A stretch of 64,000 bases of DNA from Ignavibacteria bacterium (lineage in GTDB: Bacteria; Bacteroidota; Ignavibacteria; Kapaibacteriales; Kapaibacteriaceae). Numbering within the stretch: position 1 is the first letter of the stretch; each line of letters starts with the position of its first letter. The translations under genes were made by a program, and so were the position numbers. Location of the stretch: contig CANMBE010000001.1 in NCBI GenBank assembly GCA_947495975.1, forward strand, positions 1-64,000, in the 5' to 3' direction. Under the pieces are notes generated by a model. It was not told the DNA's origin and made no database searches. It was given only the letters and a program-made list of their open reading frames with translations. Shown in pieces: positions 52,369 to 60,946 of the stretch.

Positions 52369-52956
52369 TCACTTGCCCTTTACAACCGAGAATGTAATCT
52401 TCTCAAGTGGATTGTCGCCAGCGTCGCGAGGATTGTTTACAACAACATCTGCAACTTCCATCCCACTCACAACTTCTCCGAATGCTGTGTATTGATTATC
52501 TAGCCATGGCGAGTCTGCAACACAAAGGAAAAACTGTCCGCTAAAGCTGTTCGGATCTTGTGTTCGTGCAGCCGAGAGTGTACCGCGCACATGTTTTGTG
52601 GGAGAGAACTCAGCAACAACCTTTTCTTGATGTCCGCCACTTCCCCATGAAGTACGCGGCTGGTCCTTACTATTTGGATCGCCCCCTTGAATCATGAAGT
52701 TTGGGATTACGCGGTGGAACGCCGATCCATCATACCAGCCCTCTGCAACGCGAGCGTCAAAAAATGCGCAATGTTTTGGTGCAATCTCGGGCCACAACCT
52801 AATCTCGATTTTCCCGAGTTCTTTGTTTCCCTGCGTAACGGTCATAATGTATGTCATAGCTTTTTTGTCCTTCGGTGTTGTTTGTGCCGACACATCGGCT
52901 GTTGCGAATACGCCCATCAGTAGGGCTGCGGCTGTAATGCTTGAGAGAAAATGCAT
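52369..52956 (-). CDS. Periplasmic cyclophilin-type peptidyl-prolyl isomerase
   Basis: The protein has 195 residues from the ATG at 52956, which has GGAG six bases upstream; the track start at 52968 lies within that ribosome site. The signal peptide is MHFLSSITAAALLMGVFATADVSAQ. The cyclophilin core has GWYDGSAFHRVIPNFMIQGGDP (Arg of the active site in FHRV), RGTLSAARTQDPNSFSGQFFLC and YTAFGEVVSGMEVAD. It speeds proline isomerisation of envelope proteins. A second cyclophilin domain is fused to UppP immediately upstream on the same strand. Confidence 0.93.
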   Translation of the reverse strand: MHFLSSITAAALLMGVFATADVSAQTTPKDKKAMTYIMTVTQGNKELGKIEIRLWPEIAPKHCAFFDARVAEGWYDGSAFHRVIPNFMIQGGDPNSKDQPRTSWGSGGHQEKVVAEFSPTKHVRGTLSAARTQDPNSFSGQFFLCVADSPWLDNQYTAFGEVVSGMEVADVVVNNPRDAGDNPLEKITFSVVKGK

Positions 52957-52980
52957 GTCGATCTCCATTTTGCGTTAATA

Positions 52981-54450
52981 CTACTTGCGTTTTATGCTAT
53001 TGATTACAACTGGAATTCGCGGAATGCCATCGGTTTCTCCTAACGGCCCTGGCTCTATTTCCACTCGTCCAATCTTGTCAAGAATATCCATTCCTTCTAT
53101 GACGTAGCCAAAAATGGTGTATTGGTAGGGAAGTGCAATTGCTTTGTTCAAACAAATGAAGAATTGGCTGGTTGCTGAGTTCGCAATGGGCTTGCGGGCC
53201 ATAGCCACAGCGCCTTTGATGTATCCCCGCCTGGCTGACGGTGTTTCTGGTTGAAGTTCATCTGCAAGAGGCTTTCCAGACGCTGTTTGCCCCCCTGTGC
53301 CCCATTCATTGCGGATTTGCGGGTTCTTGGTCTTTGGATCGCCCACCTGAATCGCATAATCGCGCCACACCCGATGAAACACTATCCCATTGTAGAAGCG
53401 CTTGTTAACGAGACTCAGGAAATTAGACACTGTCATCGGAGCATCTTTTCCATAGAGCTCAATGGTTATGGCTCCCTTAGAGGTATTCATCACCACGGTA
53501 TCCGTTGCTTCTACAAAAGTCTCTTGAGCAGTGTCTCTGGCAACAGTTGCGTCAGTAGAAGCGGTTGGTGGTTTGAGTTGCTCAAACTCTACAGCAGATG
53601 TTTTTTCTTGTTGCGAACAGGCCGTGAGAAGCAAAATGCAGCCAAGACCAATGCGGTAGAAAATGAATACACGTAGCGAATGAGTTCGCAGGTACTTCAA
53701 AAGAAATGTGATGGACCAGTAACCGCTCACAAGTGCCGCTACGGTAGCAACTGCAAGCTGCATGCCTCCATCTGTCCACGAAAGATATCTGACTTCATGT
53801 GCAAACTCCAACACACCTGCGGCTAGGATAGCTGGTATTGAAAGCAAGAATGAAAACCGTGCTGCATGCTCTCTGGTCATGCCCCTGAACAGCGCAGCCA
53901 TTATTGTTGAGCCACTGCGCGAGCTGCCTGGGATAAGTGCCAGGCACTGAGCAAAGCCAACTATCAGTGCGTCTTTCACTGTTACATCAGATGTTGTTCG
54001 CGTGAACGTTGCCTTGCGTTCAGCAAGCCACAGAAGCAATGCCATTGCTATGAGACTTGTACCAATGAGATGCAGGTTTTTTGTGAGTGCGCCTTCGAGT
54101 AAATCCTTCAATGCAAGTCCAACTACCACGATTGGTATTGTTCCAATGATTACAAGCCAACCCAGGCGAGCATCAGGACTTTGTTTTGCAAGAGGGCAGC
54201 GTGTTCTGGTGAAGTTTTCTACAAACCACCGCCGTGTGGTATTCAGAATGTCAACGCGGAAATACGCCAAGACTGCTACCAACGTACCCAACTGAATGGT
54301 TGCCATAAACGAAGTCCATCGCTCTGGATGCGCAGGGTCAATAACGCCAAGAGCTGCCGCAGCCACCGTAAGGTGCGCAGTACTTGAGACCGGGATAAAC
54401 TCCGTGAGCCCTTGTATGAGGCCAAGGATGAGCGCTGCAACTATTGACAT
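52981..54450 (-). CDS. uppP: Fusion of undecaprenyl-diphosphatase (UppP/BacA) and a cyclophilin
   Basis: A single 489-residue frame encodes two complete modules. Residues 1-270 are UppP: GLIQGLTEFIPVSSTAH (11-27, with catalytic E17) and LIPGSSRSGSTIMAALF (172-188), with about seven hydrophobic stretches. It recycles the C55 lipid carrier for cell-wall synthesis. Residues about 317-489 are a cyclophilin (GIVFHRVWRDYAIQVGDP, SATSQFFICL, YTIFGYVIEGMDILD). The last UppP helix runs straight into LLLTACSQQEK (about 273-283), a good lipobox with Cys278, as though a lipoprotein signal peptide had merged with the final membrane helix. No stop or alternative start separates the parts. A TAGTTTTG box lies five bases before the ATG. 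Confidence 0.9.
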   Translation of the reverse strand: MSIVAALILGLIQGLTEFIPVSSTAHLTVAAAALGVIDPAHPERWTSFMATIQLGTLVAVLAYFRVDILNTTRRWFVENFTRTRCPLAKQSPDARLGWLVIIGTIPIVVVGLALKDLLEGALTKNLHLIGTSLIAMALLLWLAERKATFTRTTSDVTVKDALIVGFAQCLALIPGSSRSGSTIMAALFRGMTREHAARFSFLLSIPAILAAGVLEFAHEVRYLSWTDGGMQLAVATVAALVSGYWSITFLLKYLRTHSLRVFIFYRIGLGCILLLTACSQQEKTSAVEFEQLKPPTASTDATVARDTAQETFVEATDTVVMNTSKGAITIELYGKDAPMTVSNFLSLVNKRFYNGIVFHRVWRDYAIQVGDPKTKNPQIRNEWGTGGQTASGKPLADELQPETPSARRGYIKGAVAMARKPIANSATSQFFICLNKAIALPYQYTIFGYVIEGMDILDKIGRVEIEPGPLGETDGIPRIPVVINSIKRK

Positions 54451-54455
54451 CTACG

Positions 54456-54463
54456 CAAAACTA
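54456..54463 (-). promoter_or_regulatory. -7 box (TAGTTTTG) for the uppP-cyclophilin fusion gene
   Basis: This is an exact TAnnTTTG match on the minus strand, five bases before the ATG at 54450 and inside the 18-bp gap to polA plus its first bases. Confidence 0.45.
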
Positions 54464-54468
54464 CCACA

Positions 54469-57285
54469 TCAATGGGCTTCATACCACGAAACTCCACTCC
54501 CTGTTTCCACAATTATTGGGACAAGGTCAAGAGGCAAGGCACGCTCCATCTCTTCCTTGGCAAGGCATGCAAGTGTATCAACCTCTGAAAGTGGGGCTTC
54601 AAAGACGAGTTCATCGTGCACCTGAAGCATCATGAGGGACTGCAAGCCCTCCTTTTTCATGCGGTTGTGAACTCGAATCATTGCAAGCTTCATCATATCC
54701 GCCGCAGTGCCTTGTATGGGCATGTTGATGGCAGCACGTTCTGCTGCTGTGCGCAAGCCACGATTGCTGGCGTTAATCGTTGGGAAATAACGCCTCCTTC
54801 CCAGCAGGGTAGAAGCATAGCCCCTTTCACGCGTAATAGCAACCGTTTCGTCTATGTAGTTTTTTATGCCAGCATATTTTTCGAAATAATTTTCGATAAT
54901 CTTTTGCGCCTCGTTGCGCGAAATTCCAAGGCCTTGGGCTAAACCGAATGCACCCTGACCATACATGATGCCAAAATTCACGGTCTTCGCTGTTCTTCTT
55001 TGATCATTTGTAACGGCTTCAATTGCAACATCAAAAAGAATAGCCGCGGTTGCGGAATGGATGTCGGCCCCGGAAGCAAATGCTGCAATAAGGTTCGGAT
55101 CCGTAGAGAATGCAGCCATGATGCGCAATTCAATCTGAGAATAGTCAGCAGATAGAATGACGTATCCATCACGTTGTGGTACAAAGGCTTTGCGAATTTG
55201 TTGGCCCAACTCTGTGCGTACCGGGATGTTCTGCAGGTTTGGATCTGTAGAAGAAAGCCTGCCTGTTGCGGCCACTGTTTGATTAAATGTTGTGTGAACA
55301 CGACCCGTGTCCGGATTGATCAAACGCGGTAGAGACTCAACATATGTGCTGCGAAGTTTTTCAACTTGACGGTAATCAAGCACCATCTGAGCAATTGGAA
55401 ACGTTTCTGCTAACTCCGTCAACACGCTAGAATCTGTTGAATACCCTGTCTTGGTTTTCTTTGATGCTGGCAACATCAAATTCTCAAACAACACTTCAGC
55501 AAGCTGCTTTGGCGAACTGATGGTAAAATTCTGTCCAGCTTCTTTCCAAATCTCTGCTTCAAGTCTCACTGCTTCTGCGCGCATAAACTCTCCCAACCCA
55601 CCCAATGCCTTTGTATCTATGAAAATGCCGTTGTATTCCATCGTTACCAACACTGGCACAGCATCAAACTCAATACTTTGGGCAAAGTTCAAGAGTTCTT
55701 CTTGTTCTAGCTGCTTCTTCATAAGGTGAGCGAGCTTCAATGCAAGGTCTGCATCCTCTGCAGCATACTCTGCAACGATCGCTGCATCTACATCTCGCAT
55801 TGACTTTTGTTGTCCACGCTTTTCGCCAATGAGTGACGTTATTGAGATTGGCGCATACTGCAGCCAGCGCTCAGACAATGCATCTAGATTATGAAGTCTG
55901 TCAGGATCTAATACGTAACTCGCCAACATCGAATCAAATGTTACCGGATGCACGTCAATACCATATCTCTTTAGAATGAGCATATCGTATTTGAGATTCT
56001 GACCACACTTACCAAGTGAAGAATCGTGCAGCAATGGCTTCACAACATCTAACACATCCTTAAGCGGCAGGCCGTGGCGCTCATCGTGTTCAGCAAACAG
56101 CGAGGAGGTTTCGCCAATTGCAGGATCATCAACATCGATGTAAAACGAAGTACCTTCTTCCGCACACAGTGCAATGCCTACAATTGCACACCGCATCGCG
56201 TTGAGCCCTGTTGTTTCAAGATCAACGGAGAGAAGAGAAGCCCCTTTCAATGACTCAATCATTTGCGAGAGTCCACCAGGAGTATCAACGAGTGTGTAGC
56301 TGTGCTCTATATCCGCTACAGTTTTTACGTGTGATGTTGCACCTGTAATTTCGTTGGGTACCCCAGTAGCATCCGTTATAGATTCCGAATCTGCACCGCT
56401 TGCTCCGTCTGCACTTCCGTATTTGGCAAACTTTCTTCGGAGGGTATGAAAACCCAATTCTTCGCAGAACGCATCAAGTGCTACAAAGTCCATCGGACGA
56501 CGAACGAGCGCAACTCGTTTTGCATCCACTGGAACATCAGTGTGGATGGTAACGAGGGTCTTTGAGAGGAAGGCCATCTCTCTACAATCTTCAAGTTTCT
56601 TTCGTACAGAAAGTCGCTCAACAGATTCAAGATTTTCATAGAGATTTTCTAACGAACCAAACTGCTCAATAAGTGGAATTGCTGTTTTTTCTCCTACGCC
56701 TTTTACACCTGGAACATTATCTGAAGCATCTCCAATGAGTGCAAGTACATCTATGACATGCTCTGGGCCTACACCAAATTTTTCTTTTACCTTAACAGCA
56801 TCGAGCACATCATACTCTCCAACATCGCGTCCGGGACGAAGGATTTTTACCTTGTCCGTAACGAGTTGGAAGTAATCCTTGTCGGATGTAACACAGAGGA
56901 TCTCATGACCATCATTACCCTCTCGCTTGCAGATGGTGCCTACAATGTCATCAGCTTCGAACCCTGGCATCTCTACCATCTCAAGCCCCATAAGCCCAAT
57001 CATCTGCTTTATTCGATGTAGCTGAGGAACAAGATCTTCAGGGAAGGCATCGCGGTGGGCCTTGTATTGATCGTAGAGAATGTGCCGAAAGGTAGGTTCT
57101 GGTGTATCAAAGACTACTGCAATTGCATCAGGTTGATGTCTATCGAGCAGCGAAGTGAGAATATTTGCAAATGCAAATACGGCAAATGTTGGCTCGCCGG
57201 CCGTGGACTGCATGCCGGTTCGAAGCAGTGCATGGTACGCGCGGAAAACCAGCGACATACCGTCTATGAGGATGAGTGGACGCAT
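54469..57285 (-). CDS. polA: DNA polymerase I
   Basis: The protein has 938 residues with all three domains. The 5'-3' exonuclease (1-290) has LIDGMSLVFRAYHAL, VVFDTPEPTFRH, GFEADDIVGTI and LIGDASDNVPGVKGVGEKTA. The 3'-5' exonuclease keeps its acids (SVDLETTGL, GQNLKYDMLIL, AAEDADLALKL), so proofreading is probably active. The polymerase has motif A LSADYSQIELRIMAAFS, the O helix RRTAKTVNFGIMYGQ and motif C MLQVHDELVFEAP. It serves Okazaki fragment maturation and repair. A TAGATTGT box is three bases before the ATG. Confidence 0.97.
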   Translation of the reverse strand: MRPLILIDGMSLVFRAYHALLRTGMQSTAGEPTFAVFAFANILTSLLDRHQPDAIAVVFDTPEPTFRHILYDQYKAHRDAFPEDLVPQLHRIKQMIGLMGLEMVEMPGFEADDIVGTICKREGNDGHEILCVTSDKDYFQLVTDKVKILRPGRDVGEYDVLDAVKVKEKFGVGPEHVIDVLALIGDASDNVPGVKGVGEKTAIPLIEQFGSLENLYENLESVERLSVRKKLEDCREMAFLSKTLVTIHTDVPVDAKRVALVRRPMDFVALDAFCEELGFHTLRRKFAKYGSADGASGADSESITDATGVPNEITGATSHVKTVADIEHSYTLVDTPGGLSQMIESLKGASLLSVDLETTGLNAMRCAIVGIALCAEEGTSFYIDVDDPAIGETSSLFAEHDERHGLPLKDVLDVVKPLLHDSSLGKCGQNLKYDMLILKRYGIDVHPVTFDSMLASYVLDPDRLHNLDALSERWLQYAPISITSLIGEKRGQQKSMRDVDAAIVAEYAAEDADLALKLAHLMKKQLEQEELLNFAQSIEFDAVPVLVTMEYNGIFIDTKALGGLGEFMRAEAVRLEAEIWKEAGQNFTISSPKQLAEVLFENLMLPASKKTKTGYSTDSSVLTELAETFPIAQMVLDYRQVEKLRSTYVESLPRLINPDTGRVHTTFNQTVAATGRLSSTDPNLQNIPVRTELGQQIRKAFVPQRDGYVILSADYSQIELRIMAAFSTDPNLIAAFASGADIHSATAAILFDVAIEAVTNDQRRTAKTVNFGIMYGQGAFGLAQGLGISRNEAQKIIENYFEKYAGIKNYIDETVAITRERGYASTLLGRRRYFPTINASNRGLRTAAERAAINMPIQGTAADMMKLAMIRVHNRMKKEGLQSLMMLQVHDELVFEAPLSEVDTLACLAKEEMERALPLDLVPIIVETGSGVSWYEAH

Positions 57286-57288
57286 CCT

Positions 57289-57310
57289 ACAATCTACGGT
57301 CGTAGATTCG
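57289..57310. promoter_or_regulatory. Back-to-back -7-like boxes in the polA/terC divergent gap
   Basis: The 32-bp gap holds AATCTACG and CGTAGATT as a perfect inverted repeat around GT (57291-57308). The minus-strand box TAGATTGT is three bases before the polA ATG. The plus-strand box TAGATTCG (57303-57310) is seven bases before the terC ATG. Confidence 0.5.
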
Positions 57311-57317
57311 CATTCAG

Positions 57318-58271
57318 ATGCTTCACCAAATCCCCGACCCGATTCTTTTTGCTGGTTTTATTCTCCTCGTGCTGTTTTTGCTGGCGCTTGACCTGGGAAT
57401 ATTTAACCGCACACCCCACGTTGTGAAGGTAAGCGAAGCCCTCGGCTGGACTGTCTTCTGGATATGTCTTGCGCTTGGGTTCAACACCTTCATCTACGTT
57501 GCCAGGGGGCCAGTAGCTGCAACCGAGTTCTTTGCTGGTTACCTATTGGAGCAATCGCTTTCGGTAGATAACATCTTTGTTATCATTCTCATCCTGCGCT
57601 ACTTCAAGGTTGCACCTCAGTACCATCACAAGGTGTTGTTTTGGGGCATTCTTGGTGCCTTAGTCATGCGTGGATCAATGATCGGCCTGGGATCAGCATT
57701 GATCAACACCTTTCACTGGGTGTTCTACATCTTTGGTGGGTTTTTGTTGTTTACAGGAATTAGAATGGCTTTCTCGAGTGAGGAAGCAGAAAATCTTGAA
57801 GACAACATTGTTGTGAAATATTCTCGCAAGGTCTTTCGGATTACCGATACCTACCACCAAGAGCGGTTTAGCATCATAAAGGACGGAGTTCGTTGGTTCA
57901 CACCGCTGTTCCTCGTTGTTGTGGTAGTTGAATTCACAGACCTCATCTTCGCTGTTGATTCTATTCCCGCAATTTTTGCTATCACGAATGATACGTTTAT
58001 TGTTTTTACATCAAACGTTTTTGCGGTGATGGGTCTGCGATCATTGTTCTTTGCAGTGGCTGGTGTGATGGGAATCTTCCACTATCTCAAGTATGGACTC
58101 AGTCTCATACTCTCGCTCATAGGCATGAAGATGATCATTCACGATTGGTTTGTTGTACCGATTGATATTGCACTAGCAGCGATTGCCGTGATCTTAGTGC
58201 TCTCAATTCTTGCATCGTTGATCTTCCCAGAAAAACACAAGGAAGACGATGTTCCTGATGTATCTGCATAG
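57318..58271 (+). CDS. TerC/Alx family membrane protein
   Basis: The protein has 317 residues and about nine membrane segments. Family motifs with buried acids are ALDLGIFN near 24, EQSLSVDNIFVIILILRYF near 78 and EFTDLIFAVDSIPAIFAIT near 205. TerC/Alx proteins export or handle Mn2+ or other metals and support envelope metalation. There is no room for a yybP-ykoY riboswitch in the 32-bp gap. The 3' end overlaps the next gene by 23 bp. Confidence 0.92.
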   Translation: MLHQIPDPILFAGFILLVLFLLALDLGIFNRTPHVVKVSEALGWTVFWICLALGFNTFIYVARGPVAATEFFAGYLLEQSLSVDNIFVIILILRYFKVAPQYHHKVLFWGILGALVMRGSMIGLGSALINTFHWVFYIFGGFLLFTGIRMAFSSEEAENLEDNIVVKYSRKVFRITDTYHQERFSIIKDGVRWFTPLFLVVVVVEFTDLIFAVDSIPAIFAITNDTFIVFTSNVFAVMGLRSLFFAVAGVMGIFHYLKYGLSLILSLIGMKMIIHDWFVVPIDIALAAIAVILVLSILASLIFPEKHKEDDVPDVSA

Positions 58272-58719
58272 ACTAGTTCTGGTGCTCTTGTGCACGTTTT
58301 TCGTTGCCTCATGCGCTAGTACAAAAGCATCACGCAGCAACATGCCAGAGCGTGCATCACGCATACTCGATGTTGCAGAATCACTACAGGGAACTACATA
58401 CTGCGCTGCTGGCGCTACACCTGAATGTTTTGATTGTTCTGGCTTTGTCTCATACTGTTTTGCAAAAGTTGGCATTAGCCTGCCACGCACATCTCAAGCC
58501 ATGTATCACGCTGGTGTTGCCGTTGATAAACAGATTTTACAATCGTGCGACATCGTTTTTTTTCGTACAAACAGCAATGGTATAGGTCACGTTGGTATCA
58601 TGATAGATACCGAGAGATTCATTCATGCATCTACAACTCGTGGAGTGATTATTTCGCCCCTTGTTGATTCATATTGGGCTCCACGATTCGTTGGCGGACG
58701 CAGAATAATCCAGCCGTAG
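58249..58719 (+). CDS. NlpC/P60 (C40) cell-wall peptidase lipoprotein
   Basis: The protein has 156 residues. It starts inside terC at an ATG with AAGGA five bases upstream. Lipobox VASC near residue 21 marks a lipoprotein. The catalytic cysteine is in CFDCSGFVSYCF near 62, the histidine in GHVGIMID near 115, and the third polar residue in FIHAST near 127. It likely cleaves peptide stems in peptidoglycan. Length is short, a bare catalytic domain with no SH3 module. Confidence 0.9.
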   Translation: MFLMYLHRLVLVLLCTFFVASCASTKASRSNMPERASRILDVAESLQGTTYCAAGATPECFDCSGFVSYCFAKVGISLPRTSQAMYHAGVAVDKQILQSCDIVFFRTNSNGIGHVGIMIDTERFIHASTTRGVIISPLVDSYWAPRFVGGRRIIQP

Positions 58720-58747
58720 TTATCTCATTTCTTCGCTGTTGCCAAAC

Positions 58748-58928
58748 CTTTGATCTACCGTTTTGAGGCGTGCAGTCTCAGCAAGTCCTGCCATTTTTTC
58801 ATATCATAACTACAATAATGTCATACTGTTACATCACTTCTGCGCCATAATGGCATGTTTTCACCTTTGGCACGATTTTCAATGAGGCTTGTTTGCACTG
58901 CATGACAGTAGAACACAGTAGATCAAAG
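58748..58928 (+). ncRNA. Candidate structured RNA or long-range hairpin upstream of dnaK
   Basis: Nested complementary segments span the 249-bp gap. Outer stem CTTTGATCTAC (58748-58758) pairs exactly with GTAGATCAAAG (58918-58928). Inside it CGTGCAGT (58769-58776) pairs with ACTGCATG (58897-58904, one G-U). After a symmetric 3x3 loop AGCAAGTC (58780-58787) pairs with GGCTTGTT (58886-58893, two G-U). The result is a rod of about 181 nt ending 40 nt before the dnaK ATG. It could be a free small RNA or a leader. The strand is assumed from dnaK. No CIRCE element (TTAGCACTC-N9-GAGTGCTAA) is seen. Confidence 0.35.
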
Positions 58929-58968
58929 ATTTCAACATTTAATAATCGACCAATAGCAAGGAACCCTT

Positions 58969-60876
58969 ATGGGTAAAATCATCGGAATTGACCTAGGCAC
59001 AACAAACTCGTGCGTGTCTGTTATGGAAGGATCCACACCAGTGGTGATTGCCAATGTAGAAGGCATGCGCACAACACCTTCAGTTGTTGCTTTCACAAAA
59101 AGTGGTGAACGCCTCGTTGGTCAATCAGCAAAGCGCCAAAGCGTTACAAATCCCAAAAACACAGTGTACTCCATCAAGCGCTTCATGGGGCGCCAGATGT
59201 CTGAAGTATCAGACGAGGCAAAGAACGTTCCATACACAGTAGTTGCAGGTGAAAACGACACCGCTCGTGTTGATATTGATGGACGTCTCTATACGCCGCC
59301 TGAAATATCGGCGATGGTATTGCAGAAAATGAAGCAAACAGCAGAAGACTACCTCGGTGAGAAAATCACTGAGGCTGTTATTACTGTGCCTGCGTATTTC
59401 AACGACGCACAACGCCAGGCAACAAAAGATGCTGGCGAGATCGCTGGCCTAACGGTGCGGCGCATCATCAATGAACCAACTGCTGCTGCACTTGCGTATG
59501 GTCTCGACAAAAAGGGTCAGAACCAAACCATCGCCGTTTACGACCTGGGTGGTGGAACGTTTGACATCTCTGTGCTCGAAATTGGTGACGGTGTTTTTGA
59601 AGTGAAGTCCACCAATGGCGATACGCACCTTGGCGGCGACAACTTTGACCAGCGTCTCATCGACTTTCTCGCAGACGAATTCAACAAGCAAGAAGGTATT
59701 GACCTGCGCAAAGATCCGATGGCACTGCAGCGTCTACGCGAAGCCGCAGAGAAGGCAAAAATCGAGCTCTCACAAATGCTTCAAACAGATGTTAGTCTTC
59801 CGTTCATCACAGCAACTGCTGATGGTCCGAAGCACTTTAACGTAAACATCACACGTGCTCGCTTTGAACAACTCTGTGTTGATTTGTTTGACCGCTCACT
59901 CAAGCCATGTGAAGCTGCTTTGCGCGATGCAAAGCTCACACCATCACAAATTGATGAAGTGATTCTTGTAGGGGGCTCAACACGCATCCCTAAGATTCAA
60001 GAGCTAGTGAAGAACTTCTTTGGCAAGGAGCCATCTAAGGGTGTAAACCCAGATGAAGTTGTTGCCGTAGGCGCGGCCATCCAAGGCGGCGTGCTCTCTG
60101 GTGACGTAAAGGACGTGTTGTTGTTAGACGTTACGCCGTTGACGCTTGGCATTGAAACAATGGGTGGCGTTATGACTCCAATGATTCAGTCAAACACAAC
60201 CATTCCGCACCGCAAAACAGAAACGTATTCAACAGCGTCGGACAACCAACCCTCTGTTGAAATCAATATCCTTCAGGGTGAGCGTTCATTGGCTGCCGAT
60301 AACAAATCACTTGGCAAATTTCACCTCGATGGCATTCCACCAGCACCACGCGGTATTCCACAGGTTGAAGTGACATTCGACATTGACGCAAACGGAATTC
60401 TAAGTGTGGTAGCCAAGGATAAGGCCACCAACAAGGAGCAAACGATTCGCATTACAGGCTCAAGTGGGCTAGACAAGTCTGAAGTTGAGAAGATGAAGCG
60501 CGACGCTCAAGACCATGCTGCCGAAGACAAAAAACGCAAAGAAGAGATTGAGCTCCGCAACCAGGCTGATCAGTTGATCTACAGCACCGAAAAGCAGCTG
60601 AAGGAATTCGACGAGAAGCTCGATGCCGAAACAAAGGAGAAGATCACAAAGGCAAAGGATCGCCTGGTAGATGCAGCCAAGAACAACGCGGCTGACATCC
60701 GTCCGGCAACCGATGCACTGAATCAGATCTGGAGTGAGGCCTCAACCAAGATGTATGAGCAGGCGGCGCAAACACCACCAGCTGATGGCGAGCAACCGGC
60801 TGATGGCCAACCCGCAGGTGAAGCTGACGGCAATAAGGTTGAAGACGCAGATTATACCATTGTAGACGAGAAGTAA
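58969..60876 (+). CDS. dnaK: Chaperone DnaK (Hsp70)
   Basis: The protein has 635 residues. The ATPase domain begins [18 protein letters not shown] and contains [57 protein letters not shown] and [14 protein letters not shown]. The linker [15 protein letters not shown] leads to the peptide-binding domain and a charged C-terminal lid ending in [10 protein letters not shown]-like sequence typical of DnaK ([12 protein letters not shown]). It is an ATP-driven folding chaperone. Ribosome site AAGGA lies six bases before the ATG. grpE and dnaJ are not in the window. Confidence 0.98.
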   Translation: MGKIIGIDLGTTNSCVSVMEGSTPVVIANVEGMRTTPSVVAFTKSGERLVGQSAKRQSVTNPKNTVYSIKRFMGRQMSEVSDEAKNVPYTVVAGENDTARVDIDGRLYTPPEISAMVLQKMKQTAEDYLGEKITEAVITVPAYFNDAQRQATKDAGEIAGLTVRRIINEPTAAALAYGLDKKGQNQTIAVYDLGGGTFDISVLEIGDGVFEVKSTNGDTHLGGDNFDQRLIDFLADEFNKQEGIDLRKDPMALQRLREAAEKAKIELSQMLQTDVSLPFITATADGPKHFNVNITRARFEQLCVDLFDRSLKPCEAALRDAKLTPSQIDEVILVGGSTRIPKIQELVKNFFGKEPSKGVNPDEVVAVGAAIQGGVLSGDVKDVLLLDVTPLTLGIETMGGVMTPMIQSNTTIPHRKTETYSTASDNQPSVEINILQGERSLAADNKSLGKFHLDGIPPAPRGIPQVEVTFDIDANGILSVVAKDKATNKEQTIRITGSSGLDKSEVEKMKRDAQDHAAEDKKRKEEIELRNQADQLIYSTEKQLKEFDEKLDAETKEKITKAKDRLVDAAKNNAADIRPATDALNQIWSEASTKMYEQAAQTPPADGEQPADGQPAGEADGNKVEDADYTIVDEK

Positions 60877-60897
60877 TCGCTCAGATATCTATTCATC

Positions 60898-60934
60898 AAG
60901 CCCGCCCTGGAGAAATCCGGGTCGGGCTTTTTTT
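60898..60934 (+). terminator. Rho-independent terminator after dnaK
   Basis: AAGCCCG and CGGGCTT close a hairpin with an inner CCC/GGG pairing, followed by a run of seven or more T residues. Confidence 0.92.
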
Positions 60935-60935
60935 G

Positions 60936-60943
60936 TAGCTTCC
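60936..60943 (+). promoter_or_regulatory. -7-like box (TAGCTTCC) before the membrane protein-ATPase pair
   Basis: TAGCTTCC ends three bases before the ATG at 60947, immediately after the dnaK terminator T tract. Confidence 0.3.
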
Positions 60944-60946
60944 CCT

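Noticed and set aside
57286-57317. yybP-ykoY Mn riboswitch before terC
   Set aside because: The gap is only 32 bp, too short for the riboswitch.
58720-58968. CIRCE element or sigma-54 (-24/-12) promoter for dnaK
   Set aside because: No TTAGCACTC-N9-GAGTGCTAA. A TGGCAC is present at 58868, but TTGC does not follow at the right spacing.
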